From assembly GCF_900099825.1 (NCBI RefSeq), contig NZ_LT629693.1:5219001-5283000 (forward strand): DNA of 64,000 nt, in the 5' to 3' direction. The stretch is from Bradyrhizobium ottawaense (GTDB taxonomy: Bacteria > Pseudomonadota > Alphaproteobacteria > Rhizobiales > Xanthobacteraceae). The notes below the pieces were generated by a model that was given only the letters and a program-made list of their open reading frames with translations, searched no databases and was not told the DNA's origin. The translations under genes were made by a program, and so were the position numbers. The stretch's first letter is position 1. Each line of letters begins with the position of its first letter. Below, piece after piece: positions 1-8,277 of this stretch.

Positions 1-243
1 GTGATCGGGATTCCCGATGCCCGCTGGGGCGAAGCCGTCCACGCCGTGGTGGTTCGGCGGCCGGCGGCCGCGCTGACCGGCGCGGATATCATCGCTCACT
101 GTCGCGGACTGATTGCCGGCTACAAATGTCCGCGCAGCGTGGATGTCCGGGATGAGGCGCTGCCGCTGTCGAGCGTCAACAAGATCAACAAGGTCGAACT
201 GCGCGAGCCGTTCTGGAGCGCGCATGCACGGCAGGTCAATTGA
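1..243 (+). CDS. Acyl-CoA synthetase (AMP-forming), C-terminal fragment cut by window edge
   Basis: Only the last 80 codons lie in the window; the GTG at base 1 is almost certainly an internal codon. The visible part is the mobile C-terminal domain of the ANL superfamily (acyl-CoA ligases): the opening resembles the conserved GIPD..WGE..HAVV segment, and the end carries the NKINKVELR stretch, which corresponds to the usual N-K-x-x-K region containing the adenylation lysine. The enzyme would join a carboxylic acid to CoA with ATP. It is followed after about 60 bases by a periplasmic binding protein gene on the same strand, which fits an uptake-and-activation locus. The substrate cannot be inferred from this fragment. 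Confidence 0.8.
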   Translation: MIGIPDARWGEAVHAVVVRRPAAALTGADIIAHCRGLIAGYKCPRSVDVRDEALPLSSVNKINKVELREPFWSAHARQVN

Positions 244-302
244 CCGATGCGCAACCGGTCATCACCGTGCCTGCCACAGGACGTAGCCGACAGGGGAGGC
301 AA

Positions 303-1504
303 ATGAAGTTGAAATTCATGATACCGGTACTGACCGGGATATTTGCGATCGCAGTGTTGTTTTCAGCAGATGCCGCGGAAAAAAATACAGCGTTGGCGCG
401 TCCGACACGGAAATCAAGATCGGTCATACGACCGCCTACAGTGGTCCGGTATCCGCATTCGGAGCAGGCGGACGTACCCTGGTGGCCTATTTCAAGATGG
501 TCAACGAGGCGGGTGGAATCAACGGTCGCCGCGTCAACGTCATTTCCCTGGACGACGCATACAGCCCGCCAAAGACGGTAGAGCAAACGCGGAAGCTGGT
601 TGAAGATCAGGAGGTGCTGCTGATCTACGGCGTATCCGGAACGCCGACCAATTCCGCCACTCAGAGATACCTCAACGGCAAGGGCGTACCGCAAATTCTC
701 ATTGCTACGGGGGCGTCGAAATTCAACAACCCCAAAGACTTTCCGTGGACGATGCCATTCTGGCCTTCCAATGGCCTCGAGCAGAAAATCTATGTCGATT
801 ATATTCTCAAGATAAAGCCGGAAGCGAAGATTGCGGTTCTTTATGCAAACGACGATTACGGAAAAGACCATCTCGACGGCATCAAGGCTGCGCTGGGCGC
901 GAACCCGGGCTCCAAAGCTTCGATTGTCGCCGAACTGAGCTACGAAACGTCGGATCCGACGATCGATTCCCAAATTGTAAATCTCAAGGCGTCAGGCGCC
1001 GATGTGTTCATCTGCGCCAGCACGGGGAAATTTGCAGCCCAGGCCATCCGCAAGGCGCACGAGATCGGGTGGTCGCCCCTGAAGTTTTTGACCAATGCTT
1101 CAAGCTCGGTCAGCGCCGTACTCAAGCCCGCGGGCCTTGAGAATTCGGTGGGTGTCATGACCGCGGCCTTTCTCAAGGCGCCCAACGATCCGGTCTGGGC
1201 GAACGACAAAGACGTCAAGGACTACGTCGAGTTCATGAAGAAGTGGAATTCGCAAGACAACCCGAACGACTTCTATGCAACGGTTGCTTACGTCAACGCG
1301 GCGATGCTGCGCCACGTGCTTGAGAGCAGCGGCGACGACCTGACGCGGGACAATGTTATGAAACAGGTAGCGAATATCCATGATGTTCGTCTGCCGTTGC
1401 ACCTGCCGCACGTGGTGCTGAAAACAACTCCGCAGGATTTTAACGCGTTCAGATCGCTCCAGTTGCAGCGATTCGACGGCGAAAAATGGACTGATGTCGA
1501 TTAG
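303..1504 (+). pseudogene. Branched-chain-type ABC transporter substrate-binding protein, frameshifted after the signal peptide
   Basis: The ATG at 303 opens a clear signal peptide (MKLKFMIPVLTG... to ADAAEK) in one frame, but the mature protein continues in another frame and stops at 1504. The switch falls on a run of seven A at 379-385. Adding one A, or a -1 slip there, gives EKKYSVGASDTEIKIG, which aligns with the intact paralogue at 9327 (EKKYGPGVSDTEIKIG). The mature part is a type I periplasmic binding protein of the Leu/Ile/Val family (Peripla_BP_6), with the same SLDD.YSPPK..EQTR.LVE stretch as the paralogue. It lies next to acyl-CoA genes, so its ligand is more likely an organic acid than an amino acid. 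A true pseudogene, a sequencing indel or slippage at A7 are all possible. Confidence 0.8.
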
Positions 1505-1555
1505 GCATGGCCGGGCAGAGCCTGTCCTTGGGTGAGCCTCAAGGAGTACCGTTCT

Positions 1556-2524
1556 CTAGATATTGGAGCCTCCGAGCGAAGCGCTTATCTTCTTCGCCGC
1601 GGCGGCTATCGCCGGGCCGTATTCGTGATCGAGCTGATCCTGCGACACCTGATACGCCGGCCCGCCGACGCTCAGCGCATAGATGCTTCCAGCGTTAGGT
1701 GTGATGATCGGAGCTCCTACGGCATTAATGTCTTTGCGCCATTCCCCGGCGGACGTGCAGAATCCGCGTTCCGCAACATCACGGATCGACTCCTCGACGG
1801 ATCGCGTGATCAGCGGCCAGTCATCGCCGTGCTGCTTGCGGATGGCGTCGAGAATGCTTTTTCGTTCGCTGTCAGGGGCCACGGCGAGATAAGCCTTACC
1901 GACCGCAGTGACGGCAATCGGAATCCGCGAACCCGGCGCCAGCCGAAGGCCGACCAGGCCGTGGCCTTCGCAGGTTTCGACGTTAAGCATCATCAGCCTG
2001 TCGCGCGTGCCGAGCGCGATATGCAGGTTATGGGTGTCGGCAAGATTCTCCATGATCGGTCGGGCCACGCGCCGGACATCGAGGTTGGCGAGCGCCGCAT
2101 AACTCAGCGACAACGTGCGGCCGCCCAATTCATAAGTCCCGAGCCGGTTGTCGTAGGCGAGATAGCCCAGTTGGGTGAGCGTGTGCGTAATACGCGAGAT
2201 CGTCGGTTTCGGCAGTTCCGTCCGTTTCGCGAGATCGAGGTTGCCGAGCGCGCGGTCGCCCGCTCTGAAGGCGCTGAGGACTTCAAGTCCGCGCGCCAGC
2301 GCGGTGACAAACAGCCGGCCGCCGGCGTCGTCCGCAACCTCGTCCTTTGCGGCGGCCCGCGGTCTGCGGGCAGCGCGTTGTAGCAGCATGCGCGCGCTTT
2401 TCTTTTTCGCTCGCTCTTCAGATGCAGCGGAGGGCGCCTGACCGGGCGGTTTGCCGCTCCTGTTCTTTGTGGTCAGGTTGCGCGCTCCTGAACTGGATTT
2501 GCGCGGCGGCTTGTCGACCTTCAT
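1556..2524 (-). CDS. IclR-family transcriptional regulator
   Basis: A winged-helix domain (ALARGLEVLSAFRAGDRALG... KPTISRITHTLTQLGYL) is followed by an IclR effector-binding domain (ENLADTHNLHIALGTRDRLMM through the conserved GFCTSAGEWRKDINAVGAPI segment). I start at the ATG at 2524 (322 residues); an in-frame GTG at 2578 would add 18 residues. The protein has an unusually long, basic, low-complexity N-terminal tail of roughly 65 residues before the helix-turn-helix. The gene is divergent from the MaoC hydratase at 2736, and the intergenic region carries a 19-bp palindrome (2641) of the kind IclR proteins bind. The same palindrome recurs at 6460. It is the likely local regulator of the acyl-CoA locus, responding to a pathway intermediate (inference). 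Confidence 0.9.
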   Translation of the reverse strand: MKVDKPPRKSSSGARNLTTKNRSGKPPGQAPSAASEERAKKKSARMLLQRAARRPRAAAKDEVADDAGGRLFVTALARGLEVLSAFRAGDRALGNLDLAKRTELPKPTISRITHTLTQLGYLAYDNRLGTYELGGRTLSLSYAALANLDVRRVARPIMENLADTHNLHIALGTRDRLMMLNVETCEGHGLVGLRLAPGSRIPIAVTAVGKAYLAVAPDSERKSILDAIRKQHGDDWPLITRSVEESIRDVAERGFCTSAGEWRKDINAVGAPIITPNAGSIYALSVGGPAYQVSQDQLDHEYGPAIAAAAKKISASLGGSNI

Positions 2525-2640
2525 AGCTCTCAACCTCTTGCTCGGTGCCGGAACGCCTCTGGAATGTTCGCGGGTCACAATGCCAAGGGACTTATCAGTT
2601 TCCTGCCGGTTTGTCGCTGCGTCGTGCTCTAAATCAGATT

Positions 2641-2659
2641 TGCGAAATGATATTTCGCA
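2641..2659. promoter_or_regulatory. 19-bp palindromic operator, copy 1 (candidate IclR site)
   Basis: TGCGAAAT-GAT-ATTTCGCA is a perfect 8-3-8 inverted repeat in the divergent region between the IclR gene (start 2524) and the MaoC gene (start 2736). A second copy with the same arms and a different 3-bp centre is at 6460-6478. Size and symmetry fit known IclR-family operators, such as the TGGAAAT...ATTTCCA type. Confidence 0.65.
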
Positions 2660-2735
2660 TATTGTCTTGTTGGCGGCGCCGTGGCAACTTCAACGGCAGT
2701 TTTGATCCCTCCAAAATTCAAGGAAGCGCCCGCAG

Positions 2736-3599
2736 ATGCCGATCGATCCCAAAACCCTGCTGCAATGGCCCTTCGCCGATCTCGAGCATACCTATACCGA
2801 GCGCGACACCATGCTCTATGCCCTCGGGCTCGGCTGCGGCGCGGATCCGATGGACGAAAGCCAGCTTCAGTTCGTCTATGAGGGCCGGCTGCGGGCGCTG
2901 CCGTCGATGGCCGTGGTGCTGGGGTATCCCGGATTCTGGATCAGCGATCCGGGCACCGGCGTCGACTGGAAGAAGGTACTGCACGGCGAACAGGGCATCA
3001 CGATTTTCAAGCCGTTGCCGACGGCGGGAACTGTGATCGGTCGCACGCGGGTGACCGGCGTGTTCGACAAGGGCAAGGATAAAGGTGCGGTACTCGTCTC
3101 GGAGCGTGACGTCATCGACAAGGCGAGTGGAGATTTGCTTTGCCGCCTGACGTCGACGACCATGATGCGCGGCGATGGCGGCTTCGGCGGCCCCTCCGGT
3201 CCGCTCCCGGCGCCGCACGCACTGCCCGATCGGGCGCCGGATAAAACCGCCAGCATTGCAACGCTGCCGCAGGCCGCGCTGATCTACCGGTTATCCGGCG
3301 ACTACAATCCGCTTCATGCCGATCCCGCGGTGGCGCGGAGCGGCGGGTTCGACAAGCCCATCCTGCATGGTCTGTGTACGTTCGGCGTGGTCTGCCGCGC
3401 GTTGCTGGATATGGTCTGCGGCAGCGATCCCTCCGGGTTGCGCGCGATGCAGGTCCGGTTCAGCTCGCCGGTCTACCCGGGTGAGACCATCGTGACCGAG
3501 CTGTGGAAGGAGCCAGGCGGCATCGTCTCGTTCCGCGCCAAGGTGAAGGAGCGTGACCTCGTGGTCATCAACAACGGCCGGGCCGAAGTGGCGGCGTGA
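2736..3599 (+). CDS. MaoC-type 2-enoyl-CoA hydratase (hydratase 2)
   Basis: At 287 residues this has the double-hotdog layout of eukaryotic-type (R)-specific hydratase 2, as in the hydratase part of peroxisomal multifunctional enzyme type 2. The N-terminal half (about 1-140) is a degenerate hotdog. The C-terminal half carries the hydratase-2 motif RLSGDYNPLHADP, with Asp189 and His194 as the expected catalytic pair, followed by GFDKPILHGLCTFG. It would add water to a trans-2-enoyl-CoA to give a (3R)-hydroxyacyl-CoA. The start has an AGGAAG-type ribosome site about 10 bases upstream. It is transcribed away from the IclR gene under the palindrome at 2641, and it matches the short-chain dehydrogenase at 8278, which resembles the partner domain of the same multifunctional enzyme. 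Confidence 0.9.
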   Translation: MPIDPKTLLQWPFADLEHTYTERDTMLYALGLGCGADPMDESQLQFVYEGRLRALPSMAVVLGYPGFWISDPGTGVDWKKVLHGEQGITIFKPLPTAGTVIGRTRVTGVFDKGKDKGAVLVSERDVIDKASGDLLCRLTSTTMMRGDGGFGGPSGPLPAPHALPDRAPDKTASIATLPQAALIYRLSGDYNPLHADPAVARSGGFDKPILHGLCTFGVVCRALLDMVCGSDPSGLRAMQVRFSSPVYPGETIVTELWKEPGGIVSFRAKVKERDLVVINNGRAEVAA

Positions 3600-3629
3600 G
3601 CCGCCACTTCAATCATTGCCCAAGGCCGC

Positions 3630-5165
3630 TCAAATCCGGCGGTTGGATTTTTCCCAATACGGATCCCGCAGGCGCCGCTTGAAGATCTTCCCGGAATCCT
3701 CGCGCGGCAGGCCTGCCTGCAGCGCGATGTGCCGGGGTATCTTGTAGTCGGCCAGCGTCGCCTTCAGTTGCGCGCGAATGGTGTCGGGATCGATGGCGAT
3801 GCCGGGCTGGGGTTCGATCACGGCCATCAGGGCTTCGCCGAATTCGTCGTCCGGGATGCCGAAAACCGCGCAATCATGCACGCCGGGCAGGGCGTGCAGC
3901 GCCGCTTCGATCTCGGCCGGGTAAATATTGACGCCGCCCGAGATCACCATGTCGCGCTTACGGTCGGAAATGAAGACATGGCCGTCGTCGTCGATGTAGC
4001 CGACGTCGCCGCTGGTGATGAAACCGTCGCGCTCGATCTCGATCCGCTTCTCCGGCTTGTTGTGATAGCTGAAATCCGGGCTGCCTGTGGAGCGCGAATA
4101 GATCTCGCCGATGGTTCCGCGCGGCAGAACGTTGCCGGCATCATCGAGAATCCGCAGCAGGGCACCGTCCAGGATCCTCCCGACGGTGCCGGGTTTCTTG
4201 AGCGCATCTTCCGGTGCCGCGTAAGTCACGGCGCCGGATTCCGTGCTGCCGTAATATTCGTGGATCACCGGTCCCCACCATTTCATCATGGCCTGTTTGA
4301 CATCGGGCGGACAGGGCGCAGCCGCGTGCACGATGTGACGCAACGCGGAGACGTCGTATTTCTCGCGGACCCCCGCCGGCAATTTCAACAGGCGAACGAA
4401 CATCGTCGGCACCATGAAGATGGTGTCGATGGCCTGTTCCTGAACCAGCCGGAGAAGTCCTTCGGCGTCGAACCGCGGCATCAGAAACAGCGCGCCGCCG
4501 AGACGCCCGGCACGCAGCGCGAAAACGTTGGGCGCGGAATGATAGAGCGGTCCCGGCAACAGCGCTCGCACGCCCGGCTTCAGGCCATAGACGCGCGCCC
4601 GCATCGCCTCGGCGGCTGCGGCCTGTGCGGGGGTTGGCGCTTCCCGGCGGACGCCCTTGGGCTGCCCGGTGGTGCCCGAGGTGTAGATCATGCTCTGCGG
4701 CTGCGGCAGTTTCGGGCCGTCATACGGCTTTTGTCTGCGCATCCAGGGTTCGAGATCCTCCGCGCCATGCGGCAGAGCGCGGCGCGAGGGATCGATCCGG
4801 TAGGCGCCCTCGATCTCCGGCGGCGTCGGAAGGTTGAGCAGCGTCATGTCGCAAGCAACAACATCGCCCAGCGCATTCAGGAGATCGGCATGGCCGATCA
4901 GCACGCGGGTTCCGGTGTCCTTCAGAATGTATTCGACTTCCTCGGGCTTGAAGTGCCAGTTGACCGGCACCGCATATGCCCCCAGCAACATGACCGCGTA
5001 GCTCACCTCGAGAAAGGCAATGTCGTTTCGCATCAGGATGCAAACGCAGTCGCCCTCGCTGACGCCGAGGCCTTGCAATCCGCCGGCGATCAGCAGCGCC
5101 CGCCTTTCGACTTCATCGAAGCCTCGTTGGCGTGAACCGCTGATGATGCCGGTGGATACGGTCAT
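3630..5165 (-). CDS. AMP-forming acyl-CoA synthetase
   Basis: A 511-residue ANL-family ligase. The ATP loop YTSGTTGQPKG is at about 161-171, the HEYYGSTE adenine-binding segment lies mid-protein, SGDVGYIDDDG and DRKRDMVISGGVNIYPAEIE form the hinge region, and the C-terminus has REDSGKIFKRRLR with the catalytic lysine. It converts a carboxylate, ATP and CoA to acyl-CoA, AMP and pyrophosphate. It lies on the minus strand downstream of the acyl-CoA dehydrogenase at 5286 and is probably co-transcribed with it (121-base gap). The N-terminus is slightly short for the family: the usual opening 20-30 residues are reduced. Convergent with the MaoC gene. Substrate class (fatty, aromatic or terpenoid acid) is not determinable here. 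Confidence 0.9.
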   Translation of the reverse strand: MTVSTGIISGSRQRGFDEVERRALLIAGGLQGLGVSEGDCVCILMRNDIAFLEVSYAVMLLGAYAVPVNWHFKPEEVEYILKDTGTRVLIGHADLLNALGDVVACDMTLLNLPTPPEIEGAYRIDPSRRALPHGAEDLEPWMRRQKPYDGPKLPQPQSMIYTSGTTGQPKGVRREAPTPAQAAAAEAMRARVYGLKPGVRALLPGPLYHSAPNVFALRAGRLGGALFLMPRFDAEGLLRLVQEQAIDTIFMVPTMFVRLLKLPAGVREKYDVSALRHIVHAAAPCPPDVKQAMMKWWGPVIHEYYGSTESGAVTYAAPEDALKKPGTVGRILDGALLRILDDAGNVLPRGTIGEIYSRSTGSPDFSYHNKPEKRIEIERDGFITSGDVGYIDDDGHVFISDRKRDMVISGGVNIYPAEIEAALHALPGVHDCAVFGIPDDEFGEALMAVIEPQPGIAIDPDTIRAQLKATLADYKIPRHIALQAGLPREDSGKIFKRRLRDPYWEKSNRRI

Positions 5166-5285
5166 GAGGATCTCCCGTCGCGCGAGCTTGTGCGCCCCTC
5201 TCTGGTGAAACCTGCCGCGTGGATATCGGGCAGGGCGGTTATTGCAGGCCGGGCGTTTTCAGTGGCACGCCCCACCGCGCCGGCG

Positions 5286-6425
5286 CTACAGCGATCGCGC
5301 AATGAGTTCGCGCATGATCTCGTTGGAGCCGCCATAGATCCGGCGCACGCGGGCGTCGGCATAGGCGCGGGTGATCGGGTATTCGAGCATGTAGCCGTAG
5401 CCGCCATGCATCTGCACGCATTGGTCCACCACGCGGCATTCAAGCTCCGTCAGCCAGTATTTGCACATCGCGGCGGCCTCGACGTCGAGCTTGCCGTCCA
5501 GATGAAGCTCCATGCAGCGGTCGAGGAAGACCCGGCCGATCTGGATCTCGGTCTTCATCTCGGCGAGCTTGAACCGGTTGTGCTGGAATTCCGCCAGCGG
5601 CTGGCCGAACGCCTTGCGCTGTCGCGTGTAGTCGAGCGTCCATTCAAGCGCCGCTTCGGCGCCGGCGACCGCGGTGATGGCGACCAGCAGTCTTTCCTGG
5701 GGAAGTTCGTTCATCAGGCATCGAAAGCCGCGGCCTTCCTCGCCCAGCAGGTTGCTGGCCGGTACCCGCACATCGGCAAAGAACAGCTCGGACGTGTCCT
5801 GCGCTTTCATGCCGAGCTTTTCGAGGTTGCGACCGCGCGAAAAGCCCGGGCGGCTGGCCTCCACCAGAAGAAGGCTGATGCCCTTGGAGCCGCCGCGCGG
5901 ATCGGTCTTGCAGGCGAGGATGACGAGGTCGGCGAGCTGGCCATTGGTGATGAAGGTCTTGGATCCATTGACGACGAAATCATCGCCGTCGCGGATGGCG
6001 GTGGTGCGGATCGACTGCAGATCGCTGCCCGCGCCGGGCTCCGTCATCGCCAGGGCGACAATGACTTCTCCTGTCGCCATCAGCGGCAACCATTGCCGCC
6101 GCTGGGCCTCGGTGCCGTAATGCAGGATATAGAAGGCGGCAATGTCGGAGTGCACACGGAAGCCGGGACCGTTGAAGACGCCGCGCGAGAGTTCTTCGGT
6201 GACGATCGCGCTGAGGGTGAAGTCGCCACCGCCGCCGCCATATTCCTCCGGGATGGCCGGACAAAGCAGGCCGGCGGCGCCGGCCTTGTTCCAGAGGTCG
6301 CGGCTGACCACGCCGTCCTTCTCCCACTGCGCATGATGCGGAGCGATCTCGTGGTCGACGAAACGCCGCACGGTATCGCGGAATGCCTGGTGTTCGCCGC
6401 CACCGTAGATCGTTTGCGGTATCAT
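5286..6425 (-). CDS. Acyl-CoA dehydrogenase
   Basis: A 379-residue FAD flavoenzyme that introduces the 2,3 double bond into acyl-CoA and passes electrons to ETF. It shows ACAD signature 1 (VALAMTEPGAGSD), the NGSKTFITNG strand of the beta domain, the QRKAFGQPLAEFQ segment and signature 2 (QMHGGYGYMLEYPITRAYADAR), and ends at RRIYGGSNEIMRELI, the region that carries the FAD-binding and catalytic features. The start is the ATG at 6425, preceded by a GGGAGGA ribosome site; the open frame extends upstream without one. The 19-bp palindrome at 6460-6478 lies about 35 bases upstream of this start, where it could block the promoter. It is divergent from the DUF35 gene. Confidence 0.93.
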   Translation of the reverse strand: MIPQTIYGGGEHQAFRDTVRRFVDHEIAPHHAQWEKDGVVSRDLWNKAGAAGLLCPAIPEEYGGGGGDFTLSAIVTEELSRGVFNGPGFRVHSDIAAFYILHYGTEAQRRQWLPLMATGEVIVALAMTEPGAGSDLQSIRTTAIRDGDDFVVNGSKTFITNGQLADLVILACKTDPRGGSKGISLLLVEASRPGFSRGRNLEKLGMKAQDTSELFFADVRVPASNLLGEEGRGFRCLMNELPQERLLVAITAVAGAEAALEWTLDYTRQRKAFGQPLAEFQHNRFKLAEMKTEIQIGRVFLDRCMELHLDGKLDVEAAAMCKYWLTELECRVVDQCVQMHGGYGYMLEYPITRAYADARVRRIYGGSNEIMRELIARSL

Positions 6426-6459
6426 GATCTGTTTGTCCTCCCAGCGGCGTCGTGCCGGT

Positions 6460-6478
6460 TGCGAAATCGTATTTCGCA
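6460..6478. promoter_or_regulatory. 19-bp palindromic operator, copy 2 (candidate IclR site)
   Basis: TGCGAAAT-CGT-ATTTCGCA has the same 8-bp arms as the palindrome at 2641 and differs only in the 3-bp centre. It lies between the divergent acyl-CoA dehydrogenase (6425, minus) and DUF35 (6568, plus) genes. A TTGACA hexamer starts at 6482, immediately beside it, so a bound repressor would overlap a plus-strand promoter. Confidence 0.65.
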
Positions 6479-6567
6479 TATTTGACATTTACAAGTACGC
6501 ATGGCAAATGCGCTTGCGATCAAGCCGCCGAAAGCTGCAAGGCGGCAATCCGGGAGGAATGCCTGAT

Positions 6568-6981
6568 ATGGCTGAGCCAGCGCGCGCCAAACCAAAACCG
6601 ACGCCGGAGACCCAGCATTTCTGGGACGGCACTGCGGCCGGCGAGTTGCGCCTGCAGCGCTGCGACGCCTGCGCCAATGTCTATTTCCCGCCGCGCCCGT
6701 TCTGTCCGTCCTGCGCCTCGCGCAAGGTCAGCGTGTTCAAGGCAAGCGGCAAGGGCACGCTCTACAGCTACGTCATCAACCACCGCCCCGCAGCGCCGGG
6801 CTTCACCCCGCCTTATGCGATCGCGATCGTCGAGCTCGCCGAAGGCCCGCGCCTGATGAGCAACATCATCGATTGTCCGCAGACCCCGGAGGCGCTCGAA
6901 CTCGACATGAAGCTCGAAGTCGCGTTCGAGAAACTCGACGACAAGATCACCCTTCCCCAGTTCCGTCCGGCGAAGGGCTAA
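6568..6981 (+). CDS. DUF35 OB-fold / zinc-ribbon protein, partner of the adjacent thiolase-like enzyme
   Basis: A 137-residue protein with an N-terminal rubredoxin-like zinc ribbon, C-x2-C-x10-C-x2-C (CDACANVYFPPRPFCPSC), followed by an OB-fold (GTLYSYVINHR..APGFTPPYAIAIVEL). Proteins of this family form complexes with thiolase-like subunits, for example ChsH2/Ltp2 in steroid side-chain retro-aldol cleavage and BbsA/BbsB in toluene degradation (established for those families). The GGGAGG at 6552-6557 lies too close to the ATG at 6559, so the ATG at 6568 is preferred; both are in frame. The thiolase gene starts 5 bases after the stop, so the two are almost certainly translated together. Confidence 0.88.
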   Translation: MAEPARAKPKPTPETQHFWDGTAAGELRLQRCDACANVYFPPRPFCPSCASRKVSVFKASGKGTLYSYVINHRPAAPGFTPPYAIAIVELAEGPRLMSNIIDCPQTPEALELDMKLEVAFEKLDDKITLPQFRPAKG

Positions 6982-6986
6982 GCACC

Positions 6987-8126
6987 ATGCGCAGAAACGC
7001 AGTCGCCGTCGTCGGCGCCGCCGAAACCACCGAACTCGGCGTCATCCCCAACATGTCGCAGATCCAGCTCCACGCGGATGCGGCGCTCAACGCCATCGCC
7101 GACGCCGGGCTGAAGCTGTCCGACATCGACGGCATCGCCACCGCGGTGGAGACCCCGCAGCAGATCGCGCACTATCTCGGCATCACCCCGACCTGGGTCG
7201 ACGGCACCTCGGTCGGCGGCTGTTCGTTCATGCTGCACGTCCGCCACGCCGCGGCGGCGATCGAGGCCGGCCTGTGCAAGACTGTGCTGATCACGCATGC
7301 CGAAAGCGGCAAGTCGATGATCGGCAAATTGCCGCGTTCGACGCCATCAGACAGCCTCAACGGCCAGTTCGAATCGCCCTACGGCGTCTACGGGCCGCCC
7401 AGCATGTTCCCGATCCCGGTGCTGCGCTACATGAAGACCCACGGCATTACCCACGAGCAGATCGCTTCGGTGGCGGTGGTGCAGCGAGAATGGGCCGCGA
7501 AGAATCCGCGCGCCACCATGAAGGACCCGATCACGGTCGCCGACGTCCTGAACTCGCGGATGATCGCCTACCCGTTCCGCATCCTGCAATGCTGCCTCGT
7601 CACCGACGGCGGCGGCGCGCTGATCCTGACGTCGGCGGACCGCGCCAAGGACTTTCCGAACAAGCCGGTCTATATCCTTGGCACCGGCGAGAGCGTGGAA
7701 ACGCCGATGGTCAGCCAGATGAAGACGTTCGATAGCTCCGGCGCGTTCCGGGTCGCGGGTCCCACCGCCTTCAGAGAGGCCGGCATCGCCCACAAGGACG
7801 TCGATCACCTGATGATCTACGACGCCTTTGCGCATCTGCCGCTCTACGGCCTCGGCGACCTCGGCTTCATGCCGCATGAGGAAACCGGCAAATTCATCGC
7901 CGACGGCAACACCCGCCCCGGCGGCAAGCTGCCGCTCAACACCAATGGCGGCGGTCTCAGCTACATGCATTCCGGCATGTACGGCATGTACGCGCTGCAG
8001 GAAAGCGTCCGGCAGATGCGCGGCATCGCACCGGCGCAGGTCAAGGGCGCCAAAATCTCGGTCTGCCACGGCGTCGGCGGCATGTTTGCCGCGTCAGGCA
8101 CCATCATCTTTACGAACGAACGATAG
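6987..8126 (+). CDS. Thiolase-like enzyme (SCP2/Ltp2-type), possibly a retro-aldolase
   Basis: The 379-residue thiolase-fold protein starts at the ATG at 6987. It has the nucleophile-region segment SVGGCSFMLHVRHAAAAIEAG, but the C-terminal catalytic region reads ISVCHGVGGMFAASG instead of the canonical thiolase CxG end, and the usual GHP loop is replaced by LNTNGGGLSYMHSGMYG. The YxDxF-like stretch MIYDAFAHLPLYGL resembles Ltp2/non-specific lipid-transfer thiolases. These features, and the 5-base spacing to a DUF35 gene, favour the Ltp2 class, which cleaves C-C bonds by retro-aldol reaction rather than CoA-dependent thiolysis (inference). It is followed by an intergenic palindromic repeat and a short-chain dehydrogenase. 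Confidence 0.85.
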   Translation: MRRNAVAVVGAAETTELGVIPNMSQIQLHADAALNAIADAGLKLSDIDGIATAVETPQQIAHYLGITPTWVDGTSVGGCSFMLHVRHAAAAIEAGLCKTVLITHAESGKSMIGKLPRSTPSDSLNGQFESPYGVYGPPSMFPIPVLRYMKTHGITHEQIASVAVVQREWAAKNPRATMKDPITVADVLNSRMIAYPFRILQCCLVTDGGGALILTSADRAKDFPNKPVYILGTGESVETPMVSQMKTFDSSGAFRVAGPTAFREAGIAHKDVDHLMIYDAFAHLPLYGLGDLGFMPHEETGKFIADGNTRPGGKLPLNTNGGGLSYMHSGMYGMYALQESVRQMRGIAPAQVKGAKISVCHGVGGMFAASGTIIFTNER

Positions 8127-8156
8127 AAATGGTTGGCGCGAATGCAGCATTCTATC

Positions 8157-8234
8157 CGTCATTGCCGGGCTTGACCCGGCAATCCATCTTCTTCTGAAGA
8201 AAGATGGATGCGCGGGTCAAGCCCGCGCATGACG
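8157..8234. repeat. Intergenic palindromic repeat (REP/RPE-like)
   Basis: A 78-base imperfect palindrome: the left arm CGTCATTGCCGGGCTTGACC is mirrored by GGTCAAGCCCGCGCATGACG at the right end, with internal arms AATCCATCTTCTTC and GAAGAAAGATGGAT. It sits between the thiolase-like gene and the SDR gene. From memory, near-identical elements are dispersed in Bradyrhizobium and Rhodopseudomonas genomes. It may fold in RNA and attenuate or stabilise the transcript. Confidence 0.8.
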
Positions 8235-8277
8235 AGTAGAAGTCCGCTTCGGCCTCCGAACAACAGGACAGAGAAGC

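Noticed and set aside
3729..5135. 468-codon open frame on the plus strand
   Set aside because: It is antisense to the acyl-CoA ligase at 3630, which has all its catalytic motifs.
5190..6485. 431-codon open frame on the plus strand
   Set aside because: It is antisense to the acyl-CoA dehydrogenase and has no ribosome site or domain.
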